Positions 40,927-49,867 are shown, numbered from the stretch's first letter. The stretch: DNA of 64,000 nucleotides from JAIMBK01 sp040755975 (GCA_040755975.1 JBFLZY010000003.1:27378-91377), one strand, 5' to 3'. A program made the numbers and translations. The notes: generated by a model from the sequence alone, not told the origin.

Positions 40927-41307
40927 TTGGGCAAGAAGATCTTGATCGTCGATGACGCTGCTTTCATGCGCATGATGATTAAAAACATCATTACCAAATA
41001 CGGTTACGAGGTGGCCGGAGAAGCGGAAAACGGCAAGCAGGCGGTGGCCCTTTATTCGGAATTGCGGCCCGACCTGGTCACCATGGACATCACCATGCCG
41101 GAGATGGACGGGATCGAAAGCGTCAAAGCCATCCGCGCCCTCGACCAAAGCGCGAACATCATTATGATCAGCGCCATGGGGCAACAGGCCATGGTCATGG
41201 ACGCCATCCAGGCCGGGGCAAGAGATTTTATCGTCAAGCCCTTTCAACAGGAGCGCGTTATGCAGGCCATCGAGCGGGTGTTGAACCGGCCCAGGACAGG
41301 TAAATAA
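40927..41307 (+). CDS. cheY: Chemotaxis response regulator CheY
   Basis: Single-domain receiver that signals to FliM and FliY. 126 residues. Acidic pocket ILIVDDAAF, phosphoacceptor Asp55 in VTMDITMPEMDG, Thr/Ser switch region IIMISAMGQ and Lys near 105 in FIVKPFQ. TTG start behind AAGGGGGAGTATAAC. The kinase gene cheA is outside the window. Confidence 0.96.
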   Translation: MGKKILIVDDAAFMRMMIKNIITKYGYEVAGEAENGKQAVALYSELRPDLVTMDITMPEMDGIESVKAIRALDQSANIIMISAMGQQAMVMDAIQAGARDFIVKPFQQERVMQAIERVLNRPRTGK

Positions 41308-41322
41308 AAAGGGGGCGGTACA

Positions 41323-42315
41323 TTGCAGGAGGTTTTATCGCAGCAGGAGATTGACTCCCTCCTGGCCGCTTTGACCAGCGGTGAATTAAAGGTAGAAGAA
41401 GTCAAGCGCGAGCAGGCCCAGGCAGTGCGCCCGTACGATTTCCGCCGGCCGAACAAATTTTCCAAGGAACATCTGCGGACCCTGGAAATGCTTCACCAGC
41501 AGTTTGCCCGGCTTTTATCGAGTTTTTTGTCCGGCTACCTGCACGTTTCCGTAAATGTAGAAGTTGCTTCCGTCGGCCAGCTGATTTTTGAAGAGTTCAT
41601 CCGCTCTTTGCCGAGCCCGAGCATAATGATGATTTTCGGTTTAAAGCCGCTGGAAGGCCCCGCCATCCTTGAAATCAACGCGCAGGTTATTTACCCGATG
41701 ATCGATCTTCTTTTCGGCGGTCCGGGAACGAGCGCCGTTGAAAACCGGGAACCGACCGATATCGAACTCACGGTAATCCGCCGGCTGGGAACCCGTATTT
41801 TGGAAAATTTAGGTACCTCGTGGCAGGATTTTTACCAGGTTGCGCCGGAGATGCAGGCCATTGAAACCAATCCCCGGATGCAGCAATACTATGCGCCGAA
41901 CGAGGTGACGGCTTTAATCACCTTTGCCATCAGTCTAAACGATGAAGAAAAGGGCCTGATCAATCTTTGTCTGCCGTATTTATTGCTGGAGCCCTTGATT
42001 TCGCAGCTTTCCGTCCGGCAGCAATTTGTCCGGCGGGCGGGCGTCTCCCGGCCGGAGGACGTTCAGCGGTTGCAGCACTGGTTGGGTTTGGCACCCCTGA
42101 ATTTAAAAGTGATCCTTGGCGAATCGGAAATTACCGTAAAAGAGCTGCTCGGTTTACAGGCTGGCGATGTTTTGCTGCTGGAGCGACGTTATGACCAGGA
42201 TCTCCGGCTATACGTGGAAGAGGAGTGCAAGTTTTTCGTTCAGGCGGGAAGAGTGGGTGAAAACCTTGCCGTCCAGGTCACATCACTAGTTGAGGAGGAA
42301 AAAAAGGATGTCTGA
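41323..42315 (+). CDS. fliM: Flagellar motor switch protein FliM
   Basis: C-ring protein. 330 residues: N-terminal CheY-P binding peptide (LSQQEIDSLLAAL), central CheC-like domain (about 50-225, with YDFRRPNKFSKEHLRTLEML and MIDLLFGGPG) and C-terminal SpoA domain with LGLAPLNLKVILGESEITV. TTG start behind GGGGGCGG. Overlaps fliY by 8 bases. Confidence 0.96.
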   Translation: MQEVLSQQEIDSLLAALTSGELKVEEVKREQAQAVRPYDFRRPNKFSKEHLRTLEMLHQQFARLLSSFLSGYLHVSVNVEVASVGQLIFEEFIRSLPSPSIMMIFGLKPLEGPAILEINAQVIYPMIDLLFGGPGTSAVENREPTDIELTVIRRLGTRILENLGTSWQDFYQVAPEMQAIETNPRMQQYYAPNEVTALITFAISLNDEEKGLINLCLPYLLLEPLISQLSVRQQFVRRAGVSRPEDVQRLQHWLGLAPLNLKVILGESEITVKELLGLQAGDVLLLERRYDQDLRLYVEEECKFFVQAGRVGENLAVQVTSLVEEEKKDV

Positions 42316-43555
42316 GCGCAACATGCTGAGTCAGGAAGAAATCGACGCCTTGCTGAAGGCTACGGGGGGCGTTCCTGGCGAGGAGGGCAAGGGTCTAAGC
42401 CAGGATCGGGAAGGGGCCGTCCGGGCAGCGGAGGCATCTTCGCCGGACATTTTCGACCCCGGACTGGATCTAACCCAGGAGGAGAGAGATGCCCTCGGAG
42501 AGATCGGCAATATCTCCATGGGTTCGGCAGCGACCACCCTCTCGGAGTTGTTGCGGCAAAGGGTCACCATTACCAGCCCGAAAGTAACCGCCTGTATGCA
42601 GGAGAAACTTTTTGCCGGCTTTAAAGTTCCTTATATCCTCATTCAGGTAGATTTTAAGACGGGGTTGCAGGGCTTTAACGTATTAATTATCCAGGCCAAA
42701 GACGCCGCCGTGATCGCCGACTTGATGATGGGCGGGGACGGTACAAAACCTTCCGAACAAATTTCTGAGTTGGAGTTAAGCGCCGCCTCCGAGGCAATGA
42801 ATCAGATGATCGGCACGGCCTCGACGTCCCTTTCGGCCATTTTCCAGCGGACCATCAGCATTTCCCCGCCGCAGACCACCGTTTTAGAGGTAGTTGACGG
42901 GGTGAAAGATTTCCGGCTGCCGACGGAAGACCCCATCGTGGCGGTCGCCTTTAGAATGAAGGTGGGCGAGTTGCTCGATACTGAGATCATGCAGATCATG
43001 AGTATCCACACGGCCAGGGAGGAAGCCGGTTTGTTGCTCGGGCAAGTCACCGGCGAGGGACCGGCCCGGGAGGAGGGCGAACCAGCGGCCGAGGCGCCCG
43101 CCCCATCTGCCCGGGCGGAAGCGGACCAGCCGGCAGTTGCGGCAACCCCCGGGTTGGTCCGGGAAGCCCCCCAGCCTGCCCGCGCGGAAGCCGCCGCTGC
43201 CCTGGCGCTGGAGCGGGGCGAAGCTCCTTCCGCCGTCCCGGAGCCGTTGTTTTCCGCCGCCCCCCTCCTTACGACGGCCGAGCAGCGCAGGTTAGAGCTG
43301 CTGCTGAATATTCCTTTAAAAATAAGCGTTATTTTGGGGCGGACAAAACGTCCCATTAAAGAGGTCTTAAGCCTTACGCCGGGCGCGATCGTAGAGCTTT
43401 CCTCCCAGGTAGATGAACCGGTGGAAATACTGGTTAACGGCACGCTCATTGCCCGCGGCGAAGTGGTCGCCGTGAACGAAAACTTTGGTGTGCGGATTAC
43501 CAGCATCATTAGCCCCCGGGAGAGAATCGAACAATTGGGGGCCGGCCAGCCTTAA
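42308..43555 (+). CDS. fliY: Flagellar motor switch phosphatase FliY
   Basis: Gram-positive switch protein combining CheY-P phosphatase and FliN functions. 415 residues: N-terminal CheY-binding peptide (LSQEEIDALLKA), CheC-like domain (about 55-255) with two phosphatase motifs (ALGEIGNISMGSAATTL and SAASEAMNQMIGTASTSL), an Ala/Pro/Glu-rich linker (about 255-325) and a C-terminal SpoA/FliN domain (about 335-410). ATG 42308 follows GAGGAGGAAAAAAAGG. Last gene of the flagellar run. Confidence 0.95.
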   Translation: MSERNMLSQEEIDALLKATGGVPGEEGKGLSQDREGAVRAAEASSPDIFDPGLDLTQEERDALGEIGNISMGSAATTLSELLRQRVTITSPKVTACMQEKLFAGFKVPYILIQVDFKTGLQGFNVLIIQAKDAAVIADLMMGGDGTKPSEQISELELSAASEAMNQMIGTASTSLSAIFQRTISISPPQTTVLEVVDGVKDFRLPTEDPIVAVAFRMKVGELLDTEIMQIMSIHTAREEAGLLLGQVTGEGPAREEGEPAAEAPAPSARAEADQPAVAATPGLVREAPQPARAEAAAALALERGEAPSAVPEPLFSAAPLLTTAEQRRLELLLNIPLKISVILGRTKRPIKEVLSLTPGAIVELSSQVDEPVEILVNGTLIARGEVVAVNENFGVRITSIISPRERIEQLGAGQP

Positions 43556-43651
43556 TTGCGATTTTATTTTTGGCCGCCGATATGGTAAAATATCCTGGTA
43601 AGGAACCGGGAATCAGAAATTTGGAATTGGGAATTGGCCCGAACAGGAAAA

Positions 43652-44326
43652 ATGATGGAAAGTTTTCGGGAAGCTGCGGAGCAGCAAGAAAAAGAAGAAT
43701 TTTTTCAGGACGGGACGGCAAGCGCGGCGGTGCTGGTAGGGGGGAAAAGCCGGCGCTTCGGTTACAATAAGGCTTTTTTGAAAATCGGGCGGGATCACCT
43801 GATTGAAAATATTACCGCCAGGTTGAAAAGCATTTTCCAGGAAGTACTGCTGGTGGGCAGTGATCCGGCGCCGTACCGTTTTCTGGGCCTCCCCCTGGTG
43901 GCCGACGTTTATCCGGGTTGCGGCCCCCTGGCTGGGGTTCATGCTGCCCTTTTGGCGGCAGCCGCCCCGTATGTGTTCGTCACGGCGTGCGACATGCCGT
44001 TTTTAGATTTAAAGCTGGTTTCCTTTATGGTTAAAAGCGCACAGGGCTATGATGCGGTGGTGCCCAGGGTAAACGAATACTTGGAGCCTTTGTACGCGGT
44101 TTACGGAAAAGGCTGTCTCCCGGCCGTAGAAACAAGCTTAAAGGACGGACAGTGGAAAATTACCGCCTTTTTTTCGATGGTCCGCGTAAAGTACATTGAG
44201 CAGGCGGAACTTGCCCACTTTAACCTGGAAAAGGTTTTTTTTAACATCAACACGCCGAAAGATGCAAAAAAAGCGCTCGAGCTCAGCGAATCGGCACAGC
44301 ATCTCGCCAAGAGGGTCGGCCATTGA
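43652..44326 (+). CDS. mobA: Molybdenum cofactor guanylyltransferase MobA
   Basis: Transfers GMP from GTP to molybdopterin to form the bis-MGD cofactor. 224 residues. Nucleotide-binding signature VLVGGKSRRFGYNKAFL near residue 28, then DVYPGCGPLAGVHAAL and TACDMPFLDL. The first 25 residues are a charged extension; ATG 43652 or 43655 behind ACAGGAAAA. No other moa or moe genes lie nearby. Overlaps the next gene by four bases. Confidence 0.92.
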   Translation: MMESFREAAEQQEKEEFFQDGTASAAVLVGGKSRRFGYNKAFLKIGRDHLIENITARLKSIFQEVLLVGSDPAPYRFLGLPLVADVYPGCGPLAGVHAALLAAAAPYVFVTACDMPFLDLKLVSFMVKSAQGYDAVVPRVNEYLEPLYAVYGKGCLPAVETSLKDGQWKITAFFSMVRVKYIEQAELAHFNLEKVFFNINTPKDAKKALELSESAQHLAKRVGH

Positions 44327-44868
44327 GCAGGATGAATAATTTCCGGTTGTTGTTCCCCCGGCTTTACGTTCCGTCCATCTTTGAAATAGATCTTGACTGG
44401 CTCCACCAACAAGGGATTCGCGGCCTTATGCTGGATCTCGATAATACGATTGTATGCCGTGATTTGGAGCATTTTTCAGCCGGGATCGTAGCCTGGATAA
44501 AGGAGTTAAAACGAAAAAACTTTAAAGTTTGTATAATTTCCAATAACCTCCCCAAAAGAGTGGATGCCTTGGCTCAGGAACTGGATCTCCCGGCCGTTTG
44601 CCAGGGCATCAAACCGTTGGCGGCGCCTTTTCGCCGGGCCCTGGGGGTGCTGGGAACCACCCCGCAGGAAACGGCAATCGTGGGCGATCAGATTTTTACC
44701 GATATTCTCGGCGGAAACCGCCTGGGCCTCTACACCATCCTGGTTACTCCCCTACCCGGAAAGGAGCTCTGGGCCACGCGCCTGATTAACCGGCAACTTG
44801 AAAAACTTGTTTTATGGTGGCTAAAAAGAAGGAAGACGGAAGACTTTCAGGCGGGGGAGACGAAATGA
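44323..44868 (+). CDS. YqeG family HAD-IIIA phosphatase
   Basis: 181 residues (178 if the ATG at 44332 is used instead of TTG 44323). HAD motif I MLDLDNTIV with nucleophile Asp, motif II IISNN, and motif III/IV VGDQIFTDILGGNRLG. YqeG/GEP4-type family, cytoplasmic phosphatase; the mitochondrial homologue acts on phosphatidylglycerophosphate, but the bacterial substrate is not established. In many Firmicutes it lies just upstream of aroE, as here, with an ATGA overlap. Confidence 0.92.
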   Translation: MSRMNNFRLLFPRLYVPSIFEIDLDWLHQQGIRGLMLDLDNTIVCRDLEHFSAGIVAWIKELKRKNFKVCIISNNLPKRVDALAQELDLPAVCQGIKPLAAPFRRALGVLGTTPQETAIVGDQIFTDILGGNRLGLYTILVTPLPGKELWATRLINRQLEKLVLWWLKRRKTEDFQAGETK

Positions 44869-45749
44869 ACGTAAAGATTAAAGGAACGACAAAAATTTGC
44901 GGCCTGTTTGGCTGCCCCGTGGAACATTCCTTTTCGCCAGCCATGCATAACGCGGCTTTTTCTTCTTTAGGGCTGGATTACGTGTACGTGCCTTTTTCGG
45001 TGCCGCCTGATGAGCTGGCGCAGGCCGTCCGGGCCGTCCGGGCGTTGAACCTGGCGGGCGTAAACGTGACTGTTCCGCACAAGGAAAAGGTAATCCCCTT
45101 CCTTGATGAGTTGACGCCGGAAGCGAAATCAACCGGATCCGTGAATACAATTGTTAACGTCAAGGGTAAGCTGGTTGGTTATAATACGGATGGGGCCGGA
45201 TTGCTAAAGGCCCTGGAAATAGAGGCGGGTTTTTTGCCGGCAGGAAAAAACGCCCTCGTTCTCGGCGCGGGCGGGGCGGCGCGGGCGGTATCGGCAGCGC
45301 TTGCCCTGGCCGGGGCGCGGGAAATAAAAATCGCCGGCCGCACTTATGGCAAGGCCGCGCAACTGGCCCGGGAAATTGCCGGGCGGACGCCGGCAAAAGC
45401 AGAAGCGGTTCCCTGGTCCGAACAAAAACTCGGTGAAGAAATAAAGAGTGTTCATTTAATTGTCCAGGCCACCCCGGCAGGAATGCACCCCGGCGAGGAC
45501 CAATGTCCCCTCTTTCCATTCGAGCATCTGGGCGGGGATCACCTGGTTTGCGATTTAATCTATAACCCGCCCTGCACGATATTTTTAGAACGGGCGCAGG
45601 CGGCCGGGGCGAGGGTAATGAACGGCCTGGGCATGCTTTTGTACCAGGGAGCTTTAGCCTTTGCCTTGTGGACGGGAAAAAACGCCCCCGTGGAAATAAT
45701 GCGTCGGGCCCTTGAGGAGCAGTTGGGTAAATTCAAGAAAGGACGTTGA
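44865..45749 (+). CDS. aroE: Shikimate dehydrogenase (NADP+)
   Basis: Reduces 3-dehydroshikimate in the shikimate pathway. 294 residues. Substrate-binding N-terminus GCPVEHSFSPAMHNAAF, catalytic Lys in VNVTVPHKEKV, Asp in YNTDGAGLL, NADP-binding loop VLGAGGAARAVSAAL and the ending GLGMLLYQGALAF. ATG 44865 with GGCGGGGGAGACG upstream; an in-frame GTG-like extension upstream overlaps yqeG and is rejected. aroC follows after 3 bp. Confidence 0.96.
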   Translation: MNVKIKGTTKICGLFGCPVEHSFSPAMHNAAFSSLGLDYVYVPFSVPPDELAQAVRAVRALNLAGVNVTVPHKEKVIPFLDELTPEAKSTGSVNTIVNVKGKLVGYNTDGAGLLKALEIEAGFLPAGKNALVLGAGGAARAVSAALALAGAREIKIAGRTYGKAAQLAREIAGRTPAKAEAVPWSEQKLGEEIKSVHLIVQATPAGMHPGEDQCPLFPFEHLGGDHLVCDLIYNPPCTIFLERAQAAGARVMNGLGMLLYQGALAFALWTGKNAPVEIMRRALEEQLGKFKKGR

Positions 45750-45752
45750 AGG

Positions 45753-47093
45753 ATGCGGTATCTAACAGCCGGCGAGTCACACGGCCCCGCGCTGACGGCA
45801 ATAATTGAAGGTTTACCGGCCGGTCTGCCCCTGACGGCGGATTATGTAAACGAGCAACTGCTACGCAGGCAGGGCGGGTACGGACGCGGCGGCCGGATGA
45901 AAATCGAAACCGACCGGGTCCGTTTTCTGTCCGGCGTGCGCGGGGGTTTTACCACCGGCGGCCCGGTGGCTTTGCAAATAGAAAATAAAGATTGGGCCAA
46001 CTGGGAGGAAGTGATGGATCCAGGCGCGGGGGCCCGCCGCGAAGAAAAGGTGGTTACCCGTCCCCGGCCCGGGCACGCCGATCTGGCAGGGGCTTTAAAG
46101 TACGGGCACCGGGATATCAGAAACGTCCTGGAACGGGCCAGCGCGCGGGAAACGGCCGCCAGGGTGGCGGTCGGCGCCGTGGCCAGGCGTTTATTGGAAG
46201 AGTTGGACATTGAAATTCTCGGTCACGTTGTGCAGATCGGTCCGGTGGCGGCCAAAACGCCCGCCGGTTTGCTCAATGCCTCGGGGGAATTGCTGCCGGC
46301 GGACAGCCCGGCGGACGGGCAACAAAGGAAAGAAAAGGTGTCTGTTTTTCAGGGCAGCTGCCGGCAAAAAAATGGTTTTGCCGAATCTGAAGGAAGGTTT
46401 AGCCTGCTGAAGAAGTTTCGGAAGTATACGGCCACAGTTCTTCCCCGGCTAAGGGAAACGGCTGCCCGGTCGCCCGTTTTTTGCCTCGGTCCCGCCGCCG
46501 GAAAAGCCATGGTGGAACAAATCGACCGGGCCAGAGAAAAGGGCGATACCTTGGGAGGCGTTTTTGAGGTGCGGGTTTACGGCTTGCCTCCAGGCCTGGG
46601 TAGTTACGTGCACTGGGATCGCCGCCTGGACGGCTGCCTGGCACGCGCCTTGATGAGCATCCCCGCCATTAAAGGGGTAGAAATCGGCCTCGGCTTTGCG
46701 GGCGCTGGATTGCCCGGGTCGGAGGCGCACGATGAAATTTTTTTCGTGCCCGGGTTCGGCTTTTACCGCCGGACCAACCGGGCGGGCGGACTGGAAGGAG
46801 GCGTTACCAACGGAGAGCCCCTGATCTTGCGGGCGGCCATGAAACCCATACCCACCCTGAACAGGCCGCTCATGAGCGTTGATCTGGTCACCCGGGAACC
46901 CGTCCGGGCCGCGGTGGAACGTTCCGATGTCTGCGCCGTTCCCGCCGCTTGCGTAATCGGTGAAGCCGTGGTCGCCTGGGAACTGGCCGTTGCCTGCCGG
47001 GATAAGTTCGGCGGGGATAGTTTGGCGGAAATGCGCCGGGCTGTGCAGCATTATCTGGCTTTCGTCAGGGGGAACGGCGGACCGTGCGAATGA
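45753..47093 (+). CDS. aroC: Chorismate synthase with an internal insertion
   Basis: Converts EPSP to chorismate using reduced FMN. 446 residues, some 50-70 longer than usual. Signatures: TAGESHGPALTAIIEGLPAG at the start, GRMKIETDRV, RPGHADLAGALKYGHRDIRN and ERASARETAARVAVGAVA, with the C-terminal NPERSDVC-type region present as AAVERSDVCAVPAA. The extra sequence lies at about residues 168-232 (DNA 46255-46450), Gln/Lys/Gly-rich, between the GHVVQIG strand and SPVFCLGPAAGKAMVEQID. The reading frame is intact, so this is a genuine in-frame insertion, probably a surface loop. Confidence 0.94.
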   Translation: MRYLTAGESHGPALTAIIEGLPAGLPLTADYVNEQLLRRQGGYGRGGRMKIETDRVRFLSGVRGGFTTGGPVALQIENKDWANWEEVMDPGAGARREEKVVTRPRPGHADLAGALKYGHRDIRNVLERASARETAARVAVGAVARRLLEELDIEILGHVVQIGPVAAKTPAGLLNASGELLPADSPADGQQRKEKVSVFQGSCRQKNGFAESEGRFSLLKKFRKYTATVLPRLRETAARSPVFCLGPAAGKAMVEQIDRAREKGDTLGGVFEVRVYGLPPGLGSYVHWDRRLDGCLARALMSIPAIKGVEIGLGFAGAGLPGSEAHDEIFFVPGFGFYRRTNRAGGLEGGVTNGEPLILRAAMKPIPTLNRPLMSVDLVTREPVRAAVERSDVCAVPAACVIGEAVVAWELAVACRDKFGGDSLAEMRRAVQHYLAFVRGNGGPCE

Positions 47094-48388
47094 CCGAAAT
47101 AATTCTCAACAAACGCCAGGGCCGGGAGCTTTCTCCCCAAGAAATAAAATTTTTTATTGAGGGCTACACCAAAGGGAACATTCCCGACTACCAGGCAGCC
47201 GCGCTGCTAATGGCAATTTTCTTTCAGGGTCTTTCGCCCGGGGAAACTGCCGGGCTAACTCTGGCCATGGTCGACTCCGGGGAGAAGGTGGATTTGTCGG
47301 CAATCCCTGGTTATAAAGTAGACAAGCACAGTACGGGGGGCGTGGGAGACAAAACCACCCTGGTGCTGGCTCCGCTGGTGGCGGCGGTCGGGGTGCCGGT
47401 GGCGAAACTGGCCGGCCGCGGCCTGGGCCACACGGGGGGCACCATCGACAAGCTGGAAGCAATCCCCGGCTTTCGGACAGAGATGGCTATTCCCGCCTTT
47501 ATTCAGCAAGTTAAAGAAATCGGGGTGGCGGTGGCTACCCAGACAAAAGAACTGGTGCCGGCCGACAAAAAACTTTACGCCTTGAGGGACGTCACCGCCA
47601 CGGTAGAGTGCATTCCCCTGATTGCCTCCAGTATCATGAGCAAAAAGCTGGCCGCCGGCGCCGACGCAATTGTTTTGGACGTCAAGGTGGGTAGCGGGGC
47701 GTTTCTTCCCAGTCTGGAGGATGCCCGCGCCCTGGCCCGGACGATGGTCGCCATCGGCCGGCAGCTTGGGCGAGCTACCGTAGCTTTTCTTACCAGCATG
47801 GCGCAGCCCCTCGGGCGGGCGGTGGGGAACGCCCTGGAAGTGCGGGAAGCCATCGCCGCCCTGCAGGGCGAGGGCCCTCCTGACCTGGTCGAACTATGCC
47901 TCACCCTGGGCGCCCGGATGCTGGTGCTGGCCGAAAGAGCCGGCGGCGCCGGGCAGGCCAGGGAAGAACTGCTCCGGGTTTTAGAAAGCGGCCGGGCTTT
48001 GGACAAATTAAAGGAAATGATCACCGCCCAGGGCGGAAACCCGGAGGTGGTTGATAACCCGGAATTGTTGCAAGTTGCCGGGCGGCAGGAAAAAGTCTTC
48101 GCCTCGGAAGCCGGTTTCGTGCAGTTCCTGGACGCAAAAATGATCGGACGGGCGGCAATGGTTCTGGGAGCGGGGAGACAGACCAAGGAGGACCGGATCG
48201 ACCTCTCGGTTGGCCTTTACCTGCACAAAAAAATAGGCGACCCGGTGGATGTCGGGGAGCCGCTGGCGACTATGTATGTCAACCAAACGCGCGATTTGGA
48301 AAAAGCACGCAAGTTAGTTCAGGATGCCTACAAAATCGGGGAGGACAGGCCCGGGCCGCCACTCCTGATTTACGAAGCAGTAATTTAA
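47090..48388 (+). CDS. pdp: Pyrimidine-nucleoside phosphorylase
   Basis: Phosphorolysis of uridine and thymidine to base and pentose-1-phosphate. 432 residues, dimeric family of normal length. Signatures: ALLMAIFFQGLSPGETAGLT, the substrate loop DKHSTGGVGDKTTLVLAPLV, GRGLGHTGGTIDKLEAIPG and DVKVGSGAF. ATG 47090 overlaps the aroC stop (ATGA); GTG 47084 is an alternative. Often sits near dacF/spoIIA in Firmicutes, as here. Confidence 0.95.
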   Translation: MTEIILNKRQGRELSPQEIKFFIEGYTKGNIPDYQAAALLMAIFFQGLSPGETAGLTLAMVDSGEKVDLSAIPGYKVDKHSTGGVGDKTTLVLAPLVAAVGVPVAKLAGRGLGHTGGTIDKLEAIPGFRTEMAIPAFIQQVKEIGVAVATQTKELVPADKKLYALRDVTATVECIPLIASSIMSKKLAAGADAIVLDVKVGSGAFLPSLEDARALARTMVAIGRQLGRATVAFLTSMAQPLGRAVGNALEVREAIAALQGEGPPDLVELCLTLGARMLVLAERAGGAGQAREELLRVLESGRALDKLKEMITAQGGNPEVVDNPELLQVAGRQEKVFASEAGFVQFLDAKMIGRAAMVLGAGRQTKEDRIDLSVGLYLHKKIGDPVDVGEPLATMYVNQTRDLEKARKLVQDAYKIGEDRPGPPLLIYEAVI

Positions 48389-48500
48389 ACTTTTTATCTT
48401 CCTTAAGTGGGCAAAAAGTTTACGGGAAGAACCCCGGTTCAGGTTACATTATTTTTATTCCGGCCCTGGCTACCGACAACCACTTTGAGGAGGGTCTTGC

Positions 48501-49046
48501 ATTATTCTAGTTGATTATCCAGTTGTTTACAGCTACCTTTTTATTTTCTTCGCCCGGGTGACCGATATGTCCCTGGATGTGATCAGGATCCTGATGCTCA
48601 CGCGAGGTAAAAAGCTGTTGGCTGCCCTTATTGGATCTGCGGAAGTTTCCATATTTATTCTGGCCTTGGGGCAGGTGATCGTCGGCGGTCTGGATGACCC
48701 GTGGAAGGTGGTGGCCTACGCCGGGGGATTTGCCACCGGAAATTTCGTCGGCAGTATTATCGAGGAAAAAATGGCGATCGGTTATTTGTCGCTGCAAATT
48801 TTTCCAGCTGCCGGGTGTCTACCGGTTTTTCTCAATAAATTCCGGGAGGCGGGCTTTGGCGTGACTTGCGTGACAGGCCAGGGCCGCAGCGGCGAGCGAA
48901 CCATTTTGTTTGTCCTCTTAAAGCGGAAAGATTTAAGCCGGGCTGTTAACCTTTTAAATGAAATCGATCCCGAAACTTTTTTTAATGTTTCCGATGCCCG
49001 GCAGATCCACGGCGGAATTTTTCCAGGAAAAAAGAAAGGCAAGTGA
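48501..49046 (+). CDS. UPF0316/DUF5698-DUF2179 membrane protein, apparent ATT start
   Basis: About 181 residues: three membrane helices in the first 90 residues (SYLFIFFARVTDMSLDVI; LLAALIGSAEVSIFILALG; VVAYAGGFATGNFVGSII) and a C-terminal DUF2179 domain (GVTCVTGQGRSGERTILFVL). The first helix is open in frame upstream of the first standard start (GTG 48558), back to an ATT at 48501 that lies six bases after AGGAGGG. Starting at GTG 48558 would lose half of the first helix. Function of the family is unknown. Confidence 0.8.
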   Translation: MILVDYPVVYSYLFIFFARVTDMSLDVIRILMLTRGKKLLAALIGSAEVSIFILALGQVIVGGLDDPWKVVAYAGGFATGNFVGSIIEEKMAIGYLSLQIFPAAGCLPVFLNKFREAGFGVTCVTGQGRSGERTILFVLLKRKDLSRAVNLLNEIDPETFFNVSDARQIHGGIFPGKKKGK

Positions 49047-49104
49047 GTTATAGAATTTTTCCTTCTGCAAATATTAAAGTTAAAAAACAAAAGGGGAAGA
49101 CGAG

Positions 49105-49341
49105 ATGACCTGGCTCGATATTTTGGATAATAAAAATAATCCGGCCATGCTGCGCCAGCAAATCTCCCTGCACTTGCGGGAAGCCCAAAAAGCTTCCTGG
49201 CAAATGGGGCAGATCTTGACCCAGCTGGCCGGGACGGCGCAGCCTGTGCAGGTGCCCCAGTTCCAGCAATTGCAGCAGTTAAACAGCCGCCTGGGCACGC
49301 TCCTTGATCAGGTGCAGGGCCAGCTGGATCCTCCGCGCTAA
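49105..49341 (+). CDS. Small Gln-rich helical protein, unknown
   Basis: 78 residues, ATG start behind AAAAGGGGAAGACG. Predicted all-helical with many Gln and Leu (QQISLHLREAQKASWQMGQI; PQFQQLQQLNSRLGTLLDQ). No cysteines, signal or membrane segment. Overlaps the end of the convergent next gene by four bases. I do not recognise a family. Confidence 0.65.
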   Translation: MTWLDILDNKNNPAMLRQQISLHLREAQKASWQMGQILTQLAGTAQPVQVPQFQQLQQLNSRLGTLLDQVQGQLDPPR

Positions 49342-49622
49342 TTCAGTAAGTCGTCGGAGCCGTTTTCGAAAGAAAATCTGTGCGCCCGGGTGATTTGAAA
49401 ATCGCGGGTTTCGCCTCCAACAACAGTGATGAAATTAATAATCACTGGCGAACCAGCTTCCGGCGTTTCTTCTTTTTGTTTATCTTGCCGGGTTGATTCT
49501 AGGGAATGAAGAAACCTTTCCTGTAAACCAACAGTTTCTCTTCCGTATTTAAACAAAGTAACTAAAGTGCCGGCATAAAAAATAATTGCCAGGCTTAAGA
49601 GAAAGATAGTTTCCAAAGGCAA
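49338..49622 (-). CDS. Small single-pass membrane protein, unknown
   Basis: 94 residues. One N-terminal membrane segment (ETIFLLSLAIIFYAGTLVTLF) then a polar region rich in Glu, Gln and Thr ending in TVVGGETRDFQITRAHRFSF. The ATG at 49620-49622 is preceded on the minus strand by AAGGAGCG. Composition is A+T-richer than neighbours. Convergent with the preceding gene. No recognised family. Confidence 0.6.
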   Translation of the reverse strand: MPLETIFLLSLAIIFYAGTLVTLFKYGRETVGLQERFLHSLESTRQDKQKEETPEAGSPVIINFITVVGGETRDFQITRAHRFSFENGSDDLLN

Positions 49623-49706
49623 TCGCTCCTTTTATTTATTGGATATAACCCCAGTATTCCCATTTATTTTGGCTTTAATTACAAAATTCTTGATTCTTGC
49701 TTTCCC

Positions 49707-49735
49707 TTGCTATTTATTTTGAAAAAGACTATAAT
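49707..49735 (+). promoter_or_regulatory. SigA-type promoter upstream of the YkgJ-like gene
   Basis: TTGCTA at 49707-49712 and TATAAT at 49730-49735 with 17 bp between. Places transcription start near 49742, giving a leader of about 125 nt. Confidence 0.75.
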
Positions 49736-49741
49736 AAGATG

Positions 49742-49867
49742 ACTGCTTAACTGGTTAAGGAAAGCCATGGCGTGCAAAGTTGCCTGCGGGTAAGCAGGCC
49801 GGTGCATAAAAGGCCTGAAGGTTTAAAATTTGCCGCCTGAACGGGGTTCGAGTTAAATTTGGGAAGG
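49742..49867 (+). promoter_or_regulatory. Structured 5' leader of unknown type
   Basis: Contains a perfect hairpin GCCTGC GGGTAA GCAGGC (about 49781-49798) flanked by AAAGCCATGGCGTGCAAAG on the left and CCGGTGCATAAAAGGCCTGAAGG on the right. The flanks could also pair in part (GCCATGGC; AGGCCT). I compared it with the c-di-GMP-I core and other common classes and found no convincing match. Confidence 0.35.

Noticed and set aside
49742..49867. Second c-di-GMP-I riboswitch upstream of the YkgJ-like gene
   Set aside because: Only GCAAAG and GGGTAA words are shared; the tetraloop hairpin and the right half of the aptamer are absent.
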